NCBI GenBank assembly: GCA_050084515.1
Contig: CM114274.1
Location: 17,856,001 to 17,920,000, forward strand
Direction of reading: 5' to 3'
DNA from: Blasia pusilla
Taxonomy: Eukaryota; Marchantiophyta; Marchantiopsida; Blasiales
DNA length: 64,000 nucleotides
In this document: in pieces, positions 21,181-33,966 of the stretch
Numbering within the stretch: position 1 is the stretch's first letter
How the letters are laid out: the number at the start of each line of letters is the position of its first letter
Made by a program: the position numbers and the translations under genes
The notes under the pieces: generated by a model
Seen by the model: only the letters and a program-made list of their open reading frames with translations
The model's database searches: none
Told to the model about the DNA's origin: nothing

Positions 21181-21928
21181 CCTTGTCCATTTGTGGTTTT
21201 TCTCAGAGTGCTCGTTGCACGACTCTTGCAGTCTTACCATTTTCCTTTCATGCACATATCTCTTTGTTCGTGAGCCCTTGTGAGCACTCACACATTGTCA
21301 CCTTGATTTTCCCCGCACCCATCTTCATCTACTCTAAGTGAATGGCACTTTTGGTGCTGCTGAGTGCACCGAGAGCCTCTCCGCTGCCCCTTGTGCTCTG
21401 TGGACTTCTTGATGCATTCCCTAGTTCTGAAAGCTTGAGTTGATGTTGGGAGGCTGTGCAGATTTACTACCTTGTGTAGGTTTTAGGAGTTACTATTTTG
21501 CATTTGGTTGGTTTAGGTTGAGGTCATTTGCAAGTCCTCTGTAGTTTCCTGCACGGATCTTTGCATTGCAAAAAAATCAACCACAGTGGGTCACTGTCGG
21601 TGGAGGTACCCGAAGAGTACCTTCATCGTGGGCTCTTCTATGGGGATTTGAACCTCGGTGCTCTGGTCTACATGTCTTTTTAGTATCAAAACTCGCTCCA
21701 AGGCCAACAACGCCAGCTAGTTACATCTGAGTGCGCAATTAAGGTTAAATTATAGAGTACTCGAGTTGAGTACTCCGAGATAGAGAAGGATGAGAGTAAA
21801 GCCATACACACACATTTCATCTTACACCGTCTATCTCCAAACAGCTTTCATTCTCAAGTAAGTTTTACATGTTTGTAGATTGCTATGCTACTCCTGATCT
21901 ACAGAGTTGAGTCTTCCTAGCTATCAAG

Positions 21929-22403
21929 TCAGAGCATAATCTCGATGTTCACTACAACACCTTTTCCCTTTTTCCCTTTTTGAGGCAACTTCTTTGTCAC
22001 CTCGGGATCTGAGCTAGGTGTAGTAGGCACATCAAAGCCGATTGGGCATCTCTCCGTTGATGTTGAACTACTCTCTTGTGGGATGGGGTTTGGTGTCTTC
22101 TGTCGTTTCTTCGTAGATTGTTCCTCGATAGCGCATTCCTTTTTGTTGCTAGGACTCCTAAGGTTCCTCAAAGAGGAGCTCATTTCTAGAGCCTCCCACA
22201 GGATTTGGAAAATACCCTTTGTCTAATAACGCAGGGTGTTCCCTAACTGCTAGGGAGCCTTTTATTGCACCCTCAAAGTCGGGAGTGTGCTTGGGTGTAA
22301 GTCTCTCACCCCAAGGAGGACTATTGCGGAAGTGGGATTTCTTCCACTTACTCAAAGGCATACAGTCCTCTTGGGAAATTGGAGACCATTTGGAACTCTC
22401 CAA
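21929..22403 (-). pseudogene. unassigned broken ORF pair
   Basis: Two minus-strand frames (22158-22403 and 21929-22183) overlap near 22170, as if one frame had shifted. The first carries SPPWGERLTPKHTPDFEG and a Pro/Gly-rich tail. The second is Ser-, Pro- and Lys-rich with KKRQKTPNP and ends in KKGKGVVV. I do not recognise a family. It may be the gag-like part of an unknown retroelement. Confidence 0.25.
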
Positions 22404-22409
22404 CGCTAG

Positions 22410-24985
22410 GAGATCACCTGACTTTACACCATAGTGCTTTTTTGATGATGTGGTCTAGCTTGGTAACGCTTTTTCCCTTCCATTGTGTCAACTTTTTTGT
22501 TGTGATCCTCCTTGCCATTCTATCTCGTTTTGTTCTATTGCTTGCTTGCTTGCTATGCTTGTAGGGTTGATTCGTTGTTAGCTTAAAAGGAAGGGACGGA
22601 AGCAGTTTGTGGCCTATCAAGCAGAAGTTGAAGTCGAACGTAAAGGAGCCCCTCGAGCAGAACCTGAAGGAGCAAAAGCTGAAGTCAAACCTTCAGCTAG
22701 TTGGCATTGTTGCAGACTGGAGTTGCTAAAGCCGAGCGTTATTCAAAGATCTGTCGAGTATCTAGTGTAGCAATCACATCAACCTGTTTAGTAGAGCTAC
22801 TTGAAAGCTTACCCTTATCGAATACAATAGTAGAGCTACTTGAGTAATACATTACTGTGTAGTAGAGCTGCAAGATCCCTAACACAACCTTTCTATACAG
22901 TTCTTACCGACTAAAGAAATTAACCTTAGCAACTTCAGCCTCTCTGGCTTCTATTATACGAAACACATGTGTAAAGCAAACCTCTTCTAAGTAACGCCTT
23001 GGAGTGCGCTCACTAAATGAAGTTTGTCAATCGGATGGAAGCAATAAATATATGTTGTTGTGTAAGCTCAAAACCCTAAGCACGACATATGATAACTCTT
23101 CAATAAATGGGAGGGTGTCTACATCGACGGATATCCCTTGTTTGATCGTAACTATCGAGCGGTACAAAATTATTATAAAAAAAAGCCATTAAAACGTTTT
23201 GGTCCAAATCTATGGAGGATCCATGAAAACCGAAAACCATAAAACTCACCTGGGAAACACGCGCCTCAAGCACCCCCCAAAGCGCAAAACATGTCGCAAA
23301 GGAAGGGAGTCACATGTGAGGAACGCCAGAAATGGAATAGAGCATACTTTCAAGTGTGGAGAGTACCACGTGTCAATAGCGCGAGGGTTTGCACTACAAG
23401 AGCGCATTCGCGCTTAATAGTACAAATTCCAAAAAATTGCTTGGATGAGAGAACACTAGCATATTAGATAAAAATATGGGCTAGAATAAAGAACCCCTTC
23501 GAAATGTAGGGTATGAGATAGGGCCACATAATGTGATGATGTATGTGTGTAAGTCCATGTAGTATGTTAGCGTTTGGGGTAGTAGAGGTTGAGAGGGAGT
23601 GTCCTCTTGTGACAAGAATTACCATCCCCTTCATTTGGTGCTCTAGGAGGATAAGGAGGAATGCATAAAAGTGTGATGGGGTCGTGACTTGAATTACCAT
23701 CCCCTTCATTTGGTGCTCTCGGAGGATAAGCATGAATTGTGAAAAGGGTGATGGAGAACCCTCCATAGACTTGTAAGGAGTGAGTACACTTTGTAATCTA
23801 GATTTTTATCAACTTACTAGATGGGGGAGGTGATCTCCCATGGATGCTTATAAAAGGGTAGAACATGTTGAAGAGGTCATTGCAATTTAGTTAGTAGAAG
23901 TTCAAAGTGACTTCGGTGCTTACTTGAAGAAAATTATGATTTTTATATTAGGAAATGAACATTCTAGACTTAAAAAAAATATTAGATTATGACTATATTG
24001 GCTTAGTCAAATTTTTTTATTACCAAGGAACCTATTATAATCATAAATTTATGACAAAAAATAACATCAAACATTTATTTTTTTGCAAATCTTGCTTCTC
24101 TTGTGTCTTATTTGGTTTGCGTAGTCATACTTACCTAACCCAAATTAGCCATTCAAAACTCATAAGTTTTTTTTTCTTATGTTTAGCCCATCCAATGCAG
24201 CTAAGGATTTACTAATATAAACTTGCAACAAAAAGATAATACAATAATACTACATCATAATCTTGAATTATATTCTTGATTCTTTAGTTATTATGGACAC
24301 AAAGGTAATGTCTTCTAAATGTAATATTACTATAACTCATGATCATCTTCAATTTATGATTTTTCCCATCCCCATGTGATGAATTTGTAAATTCTACTTT
24401 AGATTCATAAATTCTCTAATTTAGGAAAAATGATACATTTCAATTTTTCATTAGACATGGAGCTCTATATTTTTCTTTATCAAAATACCAAAATTTTCTC
24501 CATGTAAACCCTCATCTATTTAAAAATTTTATGTCAAAATTTGAAATTTTAGAAACCAGAAATATTTATCAACATACTTATAAGTTATAAATTGAATAAC
24601 AAATATAGTAGTTCTTGCTAATTTGGTTGGAGATGGAATTTTTTTTAAATCAATTAAGATTTAAGTGATATATAAATATATACTTATACTTATATTTATA
24701 TTTTTGTTACATTCATTGATGCAATAATGCATGGGTTGGTTGTGGAAGAATCCAATGTGGGACTAATGGTACAGGCTTGAAACTTGCCTAATGCATGTTT
24801 TGGCATATTACCAAGATGACAAAAAAAGTTGATGGATGGACACATGGGATTACATGATGAATCATGGTAAGATAGAGTTGATGAATGAACGGATAGGATT
24901 GATGGATAAAGTGTGGATGGAGATGGGGTTGACGGATAGAAAGGTTGAACGGAATCGGACAAGTCCATCCATGTGACAAACATTT
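22410..24985. other. AT-rich spacer with a small tandem repeat
   Basis: No coding match. A roughly 75 bp unit containing ACCATCCCCTTCATTTGGTGCTCT occurs at about 23611 and again at about 23686. Elsewhere only short frames occur, and 23950-24700 is very AT-rich. Confidence 0.45.
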
Positions 24986-24991
24986 CTGGAT

Positions 24992-25914
24992 ATGTCCATT
25001 GACATGCCAAACCGGGCCCACACCCATGTTTTTTTGGTGCCCAAGTTGCTCCTTCTGGCTCTAGAGGCAAGAACATGTGCGGGCTCGCACTAAGGGTGCA
25101 AGCTATGGGCCTGACATGGGCAGGATGCGGGTGCGGGCTCCCTACGAGCTAGCACATGCCACTACTGGCCTAACACGGGTCCCTATGCGGGCTAGTGGAA
25201 GGGCATTGACATGTCCCCGTACATGCCCAACAAGTCCCTTGCTTTCACTTGAGCCCGCCTTGGGCCGCGTGTGGGCTAAAAAATGGGTGTGGGTTGGGTG
25301 AGCCTAGGTCTACATTATGAGCTTGGTAGGCTCATGGGCGGGCTGCGGGCACTCGGGATACTCTTATCCATCCTAGGGATGGACATAAGTCCGCACAAAC
25401 TCGTGCGGAAATGGACATATTCGTGTGCAACCTTGGTGAGGAGTAGGAAAACTTGCACACAGAAAAAGTTTGTGTCCGCGGACTTATGCTTGTGTGGGCC
25501 TTGATACCTATGGCCCGCATGCACTCAAGCTTGCAATGCCTATAACGTAGACCCCCGTGAAGCACCCATTTTGTAGCCCACATCAAGCCTGAGCGCAACC
25601 CACAGTTTCCCGTAGGGCTATCGCGGCCCCCATGGGGCAAATCAAGGCCTATATATGGCCTGCAACTAGCCCCTCATCGCAAGATCAGGCCCGCGTAACA
25701 TGGGCTCAGGCGAGGACTCAATGCAGGCCTTGAGCCAACCCGCCCTCCACGCCTGCCGCGGGGTTGATGCAGGCCACGCAAGGGCTCATAGTCCGCACAC
25801 TCATTCAATCCCTATCTTGCCAATCCGCACCCGTTCCCGCGTCCCAAGCCTTCACGGGTCACTCAGGTGCAAAAAAACCCGGGTGGGGGATCCCATGGGC
25901 ATGTCTGTGGACAT
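24992..25914. mobile_element. GC-rich island with imperfect inverted ends
   Basis: ATGTCCATTGACATGCC at about 24992 is mirrored by the reverse complement of GGCATGTCTGTGGACAT ending at 25914. Both arms also share a CCCAC and poly-T/poly-A core. The interior is packed with variants of GCGGGC, GGGCC and TGCGGGCTC, sharply different from the AT-rich flanks. This could be a non-autonomous DNA transposon, since hAT-type elements often have GC-rich subterminal repeats, but no coding region or target duplication identifies it. Confidence 0.4.
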
Positions 25915-26149
25915 TTAGACTTTTCCCTTTCTGGGCAACCTGGGGCTAGGCGTGCATGCAAGCCTGGCTCCACCTAAGCATGAGCGGGCCATGCGTGCTC
26001 GCGCATAGGTTGGCGAGGGCTAAGTCGGATGGATGGAGTGTAGAGCATATGGGTGGATGGGATAAATGGATGGAGTTGATGGACGGAGAGAAGATTAGAG
26101 GGTATCTGAATGGAGGATGGGGCATATGGATGGACAAAAAAATTTTGTC

Positions 26150-28500
26150 ATTAGTCATAAAATCACTTGCCATATCATCTATATGATATGGCACTCATGA
26201 TAATACGACTTGCATTTTGGACAATGACACCAAACCATGATAGTCATTCAAACCATTTCACATTGGTACACATGCTTCGTTAGGCTCCTTTGAGGCTATG
26301 ACTTTTAGTTACAATGTAAATTCATATATACATTAGAATAGTAGGCATGTGTGATGTATCATGCTTGGATTCCTTTGAGTTGACGATGAAATAGGATTAA
26401 TTTTATACACAAACCATATCATATAGAATCATCTAAATGATTGGCTTCATAATTTGATGGATCTTATACTTGTGTGCATGACAACCAATCTATGTTGGTA
26501 GCAATGGATAATTGCACGACATGGCCCTCTTAGAGTAGGGGAATGCCAAGGCCATACCCAACATGGAACAAAGATAAAATTAAAAGGGGATTAGGAGCCT
26601 CTAAAATATTATCTCACTAACTATAGAAACGATGCTACTAAAAGTTAGAAAAATAAACTACTAGCATTAGAACCTTTCATAGTGATTTCCTTCATAGAAT
26701 AAGCCCATTAGTTTTGGCATGTTGGAGAGCGATGGAAACCAATTGTCAAAAATTAAATAATATAGTAACTAAAGACAACTTATTTCTCAAGAGAGAAGAT
26801 AGGAAGACTCTATGAGAGAAGCATTCACCCTCTTGCCTATAGCTTCATTTGTCTTAATAGTATCAAGTATGATGAATATAATGGTACAAAGTAATATCTT
26901 TCATAGAGAAAACTTTATATTTGAGTGTTCTTCCTTTCCATTGCCATATGTTTATGCAACCAATAAATTTTAGAAAGTGGCCTCCAAGAGGTGGTATTGG
27001 ATTGAAGTGAAAGAAAAAATCTAACCTCGAAGAGTCAAAATGGAGATGAAAGGACTTTTCCTCTCTCATCAAATGTGTTGTGGTCTTTCCTCAGCCTTTG
27101 GGTCCGACTTAGTTACTCTTGATGAGTTTCATATTAGTTATAGCACTTGAAATTTACTAGCAAACATAGAGATACTCCCTATGTAATATGTCTTGATGAC
27201 GAAAGTGATATTATTGAAGATATACCAAATACAACTAGAATGTTGTACAATCAATGATGTGATGATCGGCATGAATAATATGGTCAAGCCAAGGACCTTG
27301 TGCTTCAAGCACTATGATATGGTCTCATTATTCCAAAGTTTAGAATTATGACTTAGTATAGGGATTAACCTTGTTAACCCTTAATTGAAAATACTTTTTC
27401 ATATTATATTGCACTATGGAACATCAAGCACTCCTAATATGTATATTCATTTCATCTGTGGTGAATCAATGACATATAAGAAGAAATTGAAGTCCTTCAA
27501 CTTCTAAGATAAAGTCTTTAAGTAGGGTGGGCACTTTGAGGTCTTAGCATACTCCAAAGTGGCCTTATGATCCTTATCTATCCAAATATCATGGTTATTG
27601 ACCAAGTGAAGGAAACCCGAAATTAATTCCCATGGTTGATCTTGCCCCTAAGGTTTTGTCCTTGGCCTCTAAGGTATTATTCTTGACCATTGCCCTTGCT
27701 GAACTTTAATTGCATCCATTTTTAGGTTGTTTCGTTAAGATCTTTTATGTTTTCAATTTTTGGTGAATGTCATGGCTTTGTCTATGGATACTCTTATAGT
27801 TTCTTGGTACTTGTGATTTTTTTGGACTAACTTTCCTTCCTTTGATTGCTCTCTTGCTTTGCTAGATAATTAGGGTTGTGCCTTTTGATGGTTTTCGTGC
27901 GCATACACATCGCTACACAATCCACAATGCTAGTCACATCTACATAAAACACAACACTGATCATGATCTTCCCAACACTTAGGTAGATCCACACACAAAC
28001 AAAATATACTTATGCATATACACCAAGACACGCAATTGTCCCCCTAATTGGTAATTGGGTCCCTCTAATGCCAAATCATTGCAGCAATCACATCTACCTG
28101 ACAAGATCTAATATCCTATACACATCTATCACCATTGATGCCATCATACCCGTAACATCTCCTATCACATGCTTGCCTATGATCCATCTCATCTATCTCA
28201 ACCTAGTGATATCAATGTATTTGTAAGTCATCCTAGAACATTATAGCTAAAAAAATTTTGATCCCTTTGAAGAGATCCAACACTCTTGCACCCTCCTCTG
28301 GATCCTGCCACACAATGTATGTGGTATCCAAGGATATCAAGTCGCCACTCCAAGATCACGACCATTACCTCACTCTGTCTAGTTTGAGACAAAGGCACGA
28401 CTTCATGTTTACCTTTGTCCATAACAAAACCACAAAGTTACAGCTCCGCAATCTTTCTTGTATAAAATTGAAGTAAAAACAACTCAGATAGCCAACTCCA
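26150..28500. other. AT-rich spacer
   Basis: No frame of note, no repeat structure and no RNA gene recognised. Purine-rich GATGGA phrases at 26030-26130, just to the left, echo similar phrases at 24830-24930 on the other side of the GC-rich island. Confidence 0.45.
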
Positions 28501-28559
28501 CTCTCGAATCTACACTTGATATCAAGCGACATCCACCCTCTGCTATGAGCAGGCCTAGA

Positions 28560-29160
28560 GTTGTACATGGACAAAGTCTATGTCTATATGAGGGACAAAC
28601 ATATCTGTGTGGGCCTCGGTACCAGCGGCTCGTACGTAAGCCCGCCCTTGAGCCTGTCGCGTAGACCGGGGCTAGCCGAGCCCGCACCCATTTTGTGGCA
28701 TGCGTATAGCTTGCACTAGCCCCTAGTAGGCCCATAGGGCGGGTTGGGACCATATTGGGCGGGCTCAGGCCCCCACATGGCACGCCCACGGCCCGCACAG
28801 GGCAAGCTGAGGGCCCGTCCTTGAGCTCGCACGCAACCCGCGGCCATGCCTATAAGGTAGGTTGGGCCCCCATTGGGTGGGTCAAACTTGTGCATGGCCT
28901 GCGCTTGAGCTCACATGCTGGCCGCACCAGCCCACAACCGTGCCTGTAGGATGGGTTGGGCTCCCATTCGTGGGCTCAAGTCCGCGCAAGGCCCACATGG
29001 TGGGCTTAGGGCTTGCACAAGGATAGGCCCTGTGCGGGCCGTGTGTGGACCTGAGCCTGCCCAATGGAGGCCCAACTCCCCATACAAACCTACTGTGTGG
29101 TGCATGCGGGCCACAAAACAAATGCGGGCTCGGCTAGTCCGAGCCTACGCAATAGGCTCA
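28560..29160. repeat. second GC-rich degenerate repeat island
   Basis: The start (GTGTGGGCCTCGGTACC near 28609) resembles 25495 (GTGTGGGCCTTGATACC), and both are followed by GTAGAC and CACCCATTTTGT at similar spacing, so the two islands are related. Phrases such as GGCCCGC and GTGGGCTCAAG repeat irregularly. Frames in all six readings are composition artefacts. Confidence 0.5.
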
Positions 29161-29179
29161 ATGGGTTCACCGGAGCGCT

Positions 29180-30190
29180 CGGATGCAAGGTCTCTTGGAA
29201 GAGGCACAAGAGATCAGACTCGAACAAGGTTTAGCGTTTCATGCATTGATATATGGTTGCAACTAGGAAACCTGAACTAAACGTGAACCAAGACTTGAGA
29301 GGAGTCAAGTCTTTGAAGAGTGGTTGCCAAAGAGATGATAACCAAATTTAGGACGTAACTAGCGTTTGGTGTTTTTTATTGTATTTTGGACCATAAATTT
29401 TAGACTTGATATGCGTTTGAGATAAGTAAGGTGGCATTGGAAAGCTTATGCAAAGTCAGTTCCAACACATGAAAGATCTCAACAAATGTATAATAAGAGG
29501 CTGAGAAAATCCTAGAAATGACTATGTATGGAGTTGGGTTGAGGGCCAAAACGTCTTCTCCCAAAGTTAGGGGAGAGTGGAGAACCCCACAAGTACTACT
29601 AAGGGGGAAGATCTCCAAGAATACTTGGAACTCGAATCCCACTTTGGGGCACCGCGGGGCAACCCAAGGGCACGGAATGGATCGGGAGTTTTGCGTTGGG
29701 ACTCAAAACCCGAACCAAGTCCAATAGAGTGGATTTCGGAGGTCCCTATTGGATTCCAACACGCAACTCATTCAGTTCGGTCTCAATTTGGAGCTCATGC
29801 AAGGTCCATTGGAGAGTTGGGACTGCTAGGCGTGCGAATGCCGTTTTAGGTGCATGGACTAACCAGAAAGTCTATTCCAAGTCTCGGAAGACGTGTCCGT
29901 GTTGGGAAGTGAGGAATAAGGAAGGTTGAGCTTGATGAAGGGCCGTGAGCAGCCTTGGCGCAGTAGATTGAAGGGGAGAGTGAGAGAGAAGCTCCAAGCA
30001 CACTCCGTTGATTCCGAGTTGAGAACTTGGAATCAACGTTGGTTGATCCAGACCAAACTAACGTGAGTGTGTCTGGATGCAGATCAATAGTGAGAGCGTG
30101 TCCTATTGAACCTATGCTTCCGCAACACTAAATATTGACTTTTCAAGAGGAGTAGGTGCAAGACACAAAAGCTCGTCCCCCAAAAATAGC
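29180..30190 (+). mobile_element. diverged partial copy of the 16.6-kb element
   Basis: From about 29190 the sequence follows 16750-17670 in the same order: GTTTAGCGTTTCATGCATTG, AACCAAGACTTGAGA, GGTTGCCAAAGAG, GGTTGAGGGCC, then CGAATCCCACTTTGGGGC and finally GGATGCAGATCA and GCTTCCGCAA near 30120. It lacks both the inverted copy on the left and the reversed arm on the right. It may therefore show the ancestral unit, possibly a solo LTR of about 1 kb, from which the foldback form was built. Confidence 0.6.
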
Positions 30191-30199
30191 CCTCCAAAT

Positions 30200-33190
30200 G
30201 GTAACTTGGAGGAGTAGATCTTGTTTAAATTGTTTGGAAGGGTGGAATTATTTAGGGGACTGGGGTACTATTTAAATTTTGATTGAGGAATGGAAATACA
30301 AGGAAATTATTACGCTTTTAAGATTTAAGAAAGTAAATTTTATATTTCTATTTTGAAATTAAAATTAGGTTTATTTTTTTAATAACCATGTTAATTCACA
30401 TTTGATATTTTCATAAAAATGAATTTTATTGGAAAATGGAAATAAATTCATTCATTAAAATTTACTAATGATCTAAGTAATGGATGTTATTTTGGAAGAA
30501 TGGAAGGAGAAGAGTATGGAAAGATAAAATTATTTAGGGGAGGAGTATTATTTAAATTTTATTGAGGATTAATTATTTAAAAAGTGAAATATTATTATTC
30601 TTTTAAAATTTAAGAAATTGAAATCTATACTCAATTTTTAAATGAAAAATATTTCCGGCCTTTACATGTGGGAGTGGTTAATTGTCACTCTTCAGTGGAG
30701 CGCTTTTCTAAGGTCGCAGCACATATCCATGTGTCAAGCAGAAAAATCTTGACCGTCCGATAGCTAACTGGGCTTGCATTCGTGTGTGTAACCTAGTGTT
30801 CTTGTTATGCACTTAATGCTATGTTCCGTTTCTACCTATTACGTGACCTCATATGCCTTTTAGGCAAGGAAGAATATAATCTCCTTCGTGTGGAGGCTTT
30901 CGTGACGCACATACTCACTCTCATTTTTGAGTGCTGCATTCAATGGAAGATCATTTTGCATGTCAAGGAGTCCTTCTACATTGTACGCTTCTATATTGAC
31001 ATTTACAATTTGCAAGTATACTTCTTCTCCTTCCTTTTCCATCTTGAATTCAAGGAAATGTCTTCACGATTCAAGGACCCATCTGTGTCTCTCTTAGCCT
31101 ACTAGCAAATTCGGATTCGTACAAGCGTCCTACATCTCCTCCATATTTTGAGTGAGTTTTCATTCTTGAATATCTTAACTGAGCCTACGTACTTAGCTAC
31201 TCCGAGTACTCCACCACGTGGCGTTACATTCTACTGCTCTACTGCCTGCTAAATGCAACCCTCTCGTTCAAATTGCTACTCTCTATTTCCTCGCAAGTGA
31301 GTACCTACGTGTTTTCTTCTTTTGAGTGTTCCAACGCGTGGCGTTTGTTCTCCATAAACTGCTCCACTTCCTACTACTTGCAGATGTGTGATTCAGATCT
31401 ATTAGTCTCTATTTTCTGCCTTTGGTTGTCGCTCGAGGTTGTGCCACCATTCCACTTTGTTGCTTTTGGGGCTGAGCGGGAACTTGCAACTAGGAAGGTC
31501 TGCTATGGTTTGATTCAAATGTAAACGTGTTCGACCTCCGCTCTCATGCTTGAATGTCATATGGCGTAGTTGCCATCTTCAAATTTTTGACCTAATGCTC
31601 TTGCTCCACTCAGGTATTGGCGATTTTATGTATCGTGCAGAGTCGTCTGTCGCCTTTCTCACATTTACGAGTAAGTAGCATTATCTATCCAAACGAATTT
31701 TTTTGCTCTTTCTTCTTTACTATTCGGGGTTTTTTTTTTCTTTATAGTTTCTATTTTCTTGTCCTACTTTCATCCATGTGTTCTTGATTTCTTTTATGTA
31801 GTCTCTGCAGCATTTCTCTAGCCCGATTAGGATACTACCTTGGTCTCAGCCTCCACAATGTCCTCCTTGAGCTGTCTGTATGGGATTTTCTCCTATCCCT
31901 TCTTACCCTACTTGAATGAACAAGTTATTTGTATTTAGGGTCCTTGCAAGCTTTAATTATTTCCAAAAATATTACATAGCCAAACATCAAGGTCTCTATC
32001 ATATCCAAGACACTTGTCTAGACTGTGGTTCTGCACTTTCGCATTTACACCTTCCTATAACTTTACCCTGAGTAATCATTGCACCTAGCTCATTACTCTT
32101 GGCATTCATACTACGCTCTCTTAGATTACATGATTGTATTTCCTACTTGATCAAAATTTTGTGACAAAAAGAGTAGGATTGAGAGTCGCAATCACCGTCA
32201 ACCTCCCCACCTAGTCACATGCAAGAAATTCGAGATCGGAGAAGCACCAATCTGATTCCAAGTTGCAAGGCATATAAATCGAGAGCTACTTTCCAAGTAC
32301 ATTACTCTAAATCTATTGCCAAAAACTCCTACATTGAACTTTCATATTTTTTTGGGCTCTTAATCCAGGTACACGATCATGTTCTATCGTCGAGAGCTTC
32401 ATGGCTCACAAGTCGGTCTAAGCTCAAACGCTCTATTTCGTCCACAGTAGCAGTTTATGAGAAAGTCCCTCTACTCTCATGTGCTACTTTCTTCACTCTT
32501 CCTCCTTCATCCATTCAGTCACTACACAAGGCTATGACGATCACTACTTTACAAGTGTAGTCACTCAAAATAAAATAGAAAGCGCAACACTTCCAATTTC
32601 TAGATTAAACTCAAGATTGAGGAATTCAATACCGAGAAAGACACAAGAGAGTGAAGTAGTTACCATTGAATGAAATCCCATATATAGCTACGCAACACGT
32701 CTCGACGACAATGTTCTCCTATCTAGTGGAAGGTTTGGCCTGAATGCCTAACCACTTCAGTACAACCACTCATGATTTCAAAAAAAAGAAGTCGAGTAGG
32801 CACTAGTCGAGGAAAAACATTGAGTTACGGGATGACTCCAACTATGAAATTCAGTCTGTGGATGATGATGCTTAATAACCTTTGGATGATTGTGGCCACC
32901 ACCAAACCTCGAACTATGATCAACTCTCACAATTGAGAAATAGGAAATCCCTCACAGCCCACAAACATTCAATACTTCCTAATATTCAAATTCTCTAAAC
33001 CTTCAAATGGCTCACAGAAGATTTCCTTTCATGATTGTATCCACTCCTCCCAGAAAAATCAAGAATTTGTCCACTTGTTGAGGACCTTAGCATACAGACC
33101 TAGTCACAGCTAATATCTAACTAACCATCACCTCTTTCAGCCTCCCTTATAGTTTCCAACTAATTCTAGCATCCAACTATTCACGACCCC
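30200..33190. other. AT-rich spacer and possible leader of the PIF1 element
   Basis: 30200-30640 is very AT-rich. From 30650 to 32700 the strand is pyrimidine-rich with short frames on plus that resemble nothing known. Since the PIF1-type coding remnant follows on the same strand, part of this may be its promoter and leader. Confidence 0.35.
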
Positions 33191-33198
33191 GACTAGAA

Positions 33199-33966
33199 AT
33201 GCCAAGTCACTCAACAAGACAAAGAAAGGCTACTAAACACCCCAATAGAAGGAATTCAATTCTGGAGAACTATCGTTTACACAAATGTTGTTCACATGCC
33301 CGTGACAAACTTACAACCAAACATAGATCAGCATGTCAACCAACTAGCTATCATTGGCCTCTTGCAAGCCAAATTCTATGCAGGTAGAAATGCATATGTT
33401 CTCTACTCATTACAAATGTGTGATGTTGTGGCTATTGTGGTTCCGTGCTATAGTTAACTCCTCGCAATAGAATGTGTACTATAGAGTCAGACAAATATCC
33501 TCCTTACGCACTTTGCAATGGATTCGTGTCATCCTACATTATACATGTCCATGGACATTTCTATATCTGTGATCTATGTATATCTACCCAACCTAGAACT
33601 ATGTTGAATATCTACATGACACCATCATATATTAGGGAAATATTAGCATATGATCCCCTCTAACTTCAACTACTATCCATTATAGACTCTTGGATTGGAA
33701 TTCTCCAAAAATTCAATGGCTTCCACAAAGGTTTCTTTCATCCAATATCCTTGATTGACTCTCCTCTTGTTACTTGGAACATGACTCCACCAGCCCATAT
33801 CACAATCCACTCCATTCAATCCAATGTTTGTATTGTACTTGCAACTAATTCAAGTATCAGCCAACTATACACAAACTACAAGTGCTTGTTAGAACTACCA
33901 AACGTGTATGTTGGTCTTGTGGTACTTCCAAGCACTTCTGTATCATCCATACTAAGAGCCTCTTAG
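33199..33966 (+). pseudogene. possible N-terminal region of the PIF1 element
   Basis: Two plus frames contain YPPYALCNGF and QSNVCIVLAT, then LPNVYVGLVVLPS. These loosely resemble the conserved segments FALSNGLW and LPNVIVVVFV found upstream of helicases in PIF1/Helitron-type elements (the DUF6570-like region). The match is weak, and several stops separate the pieces. Confidence 0.3.

Noticed and set aside
24992-29160. ORFs of 60-126 codons in the GC-rich islands
   Set aside because: They are open in several frames on both strands because of composition. No protein features.
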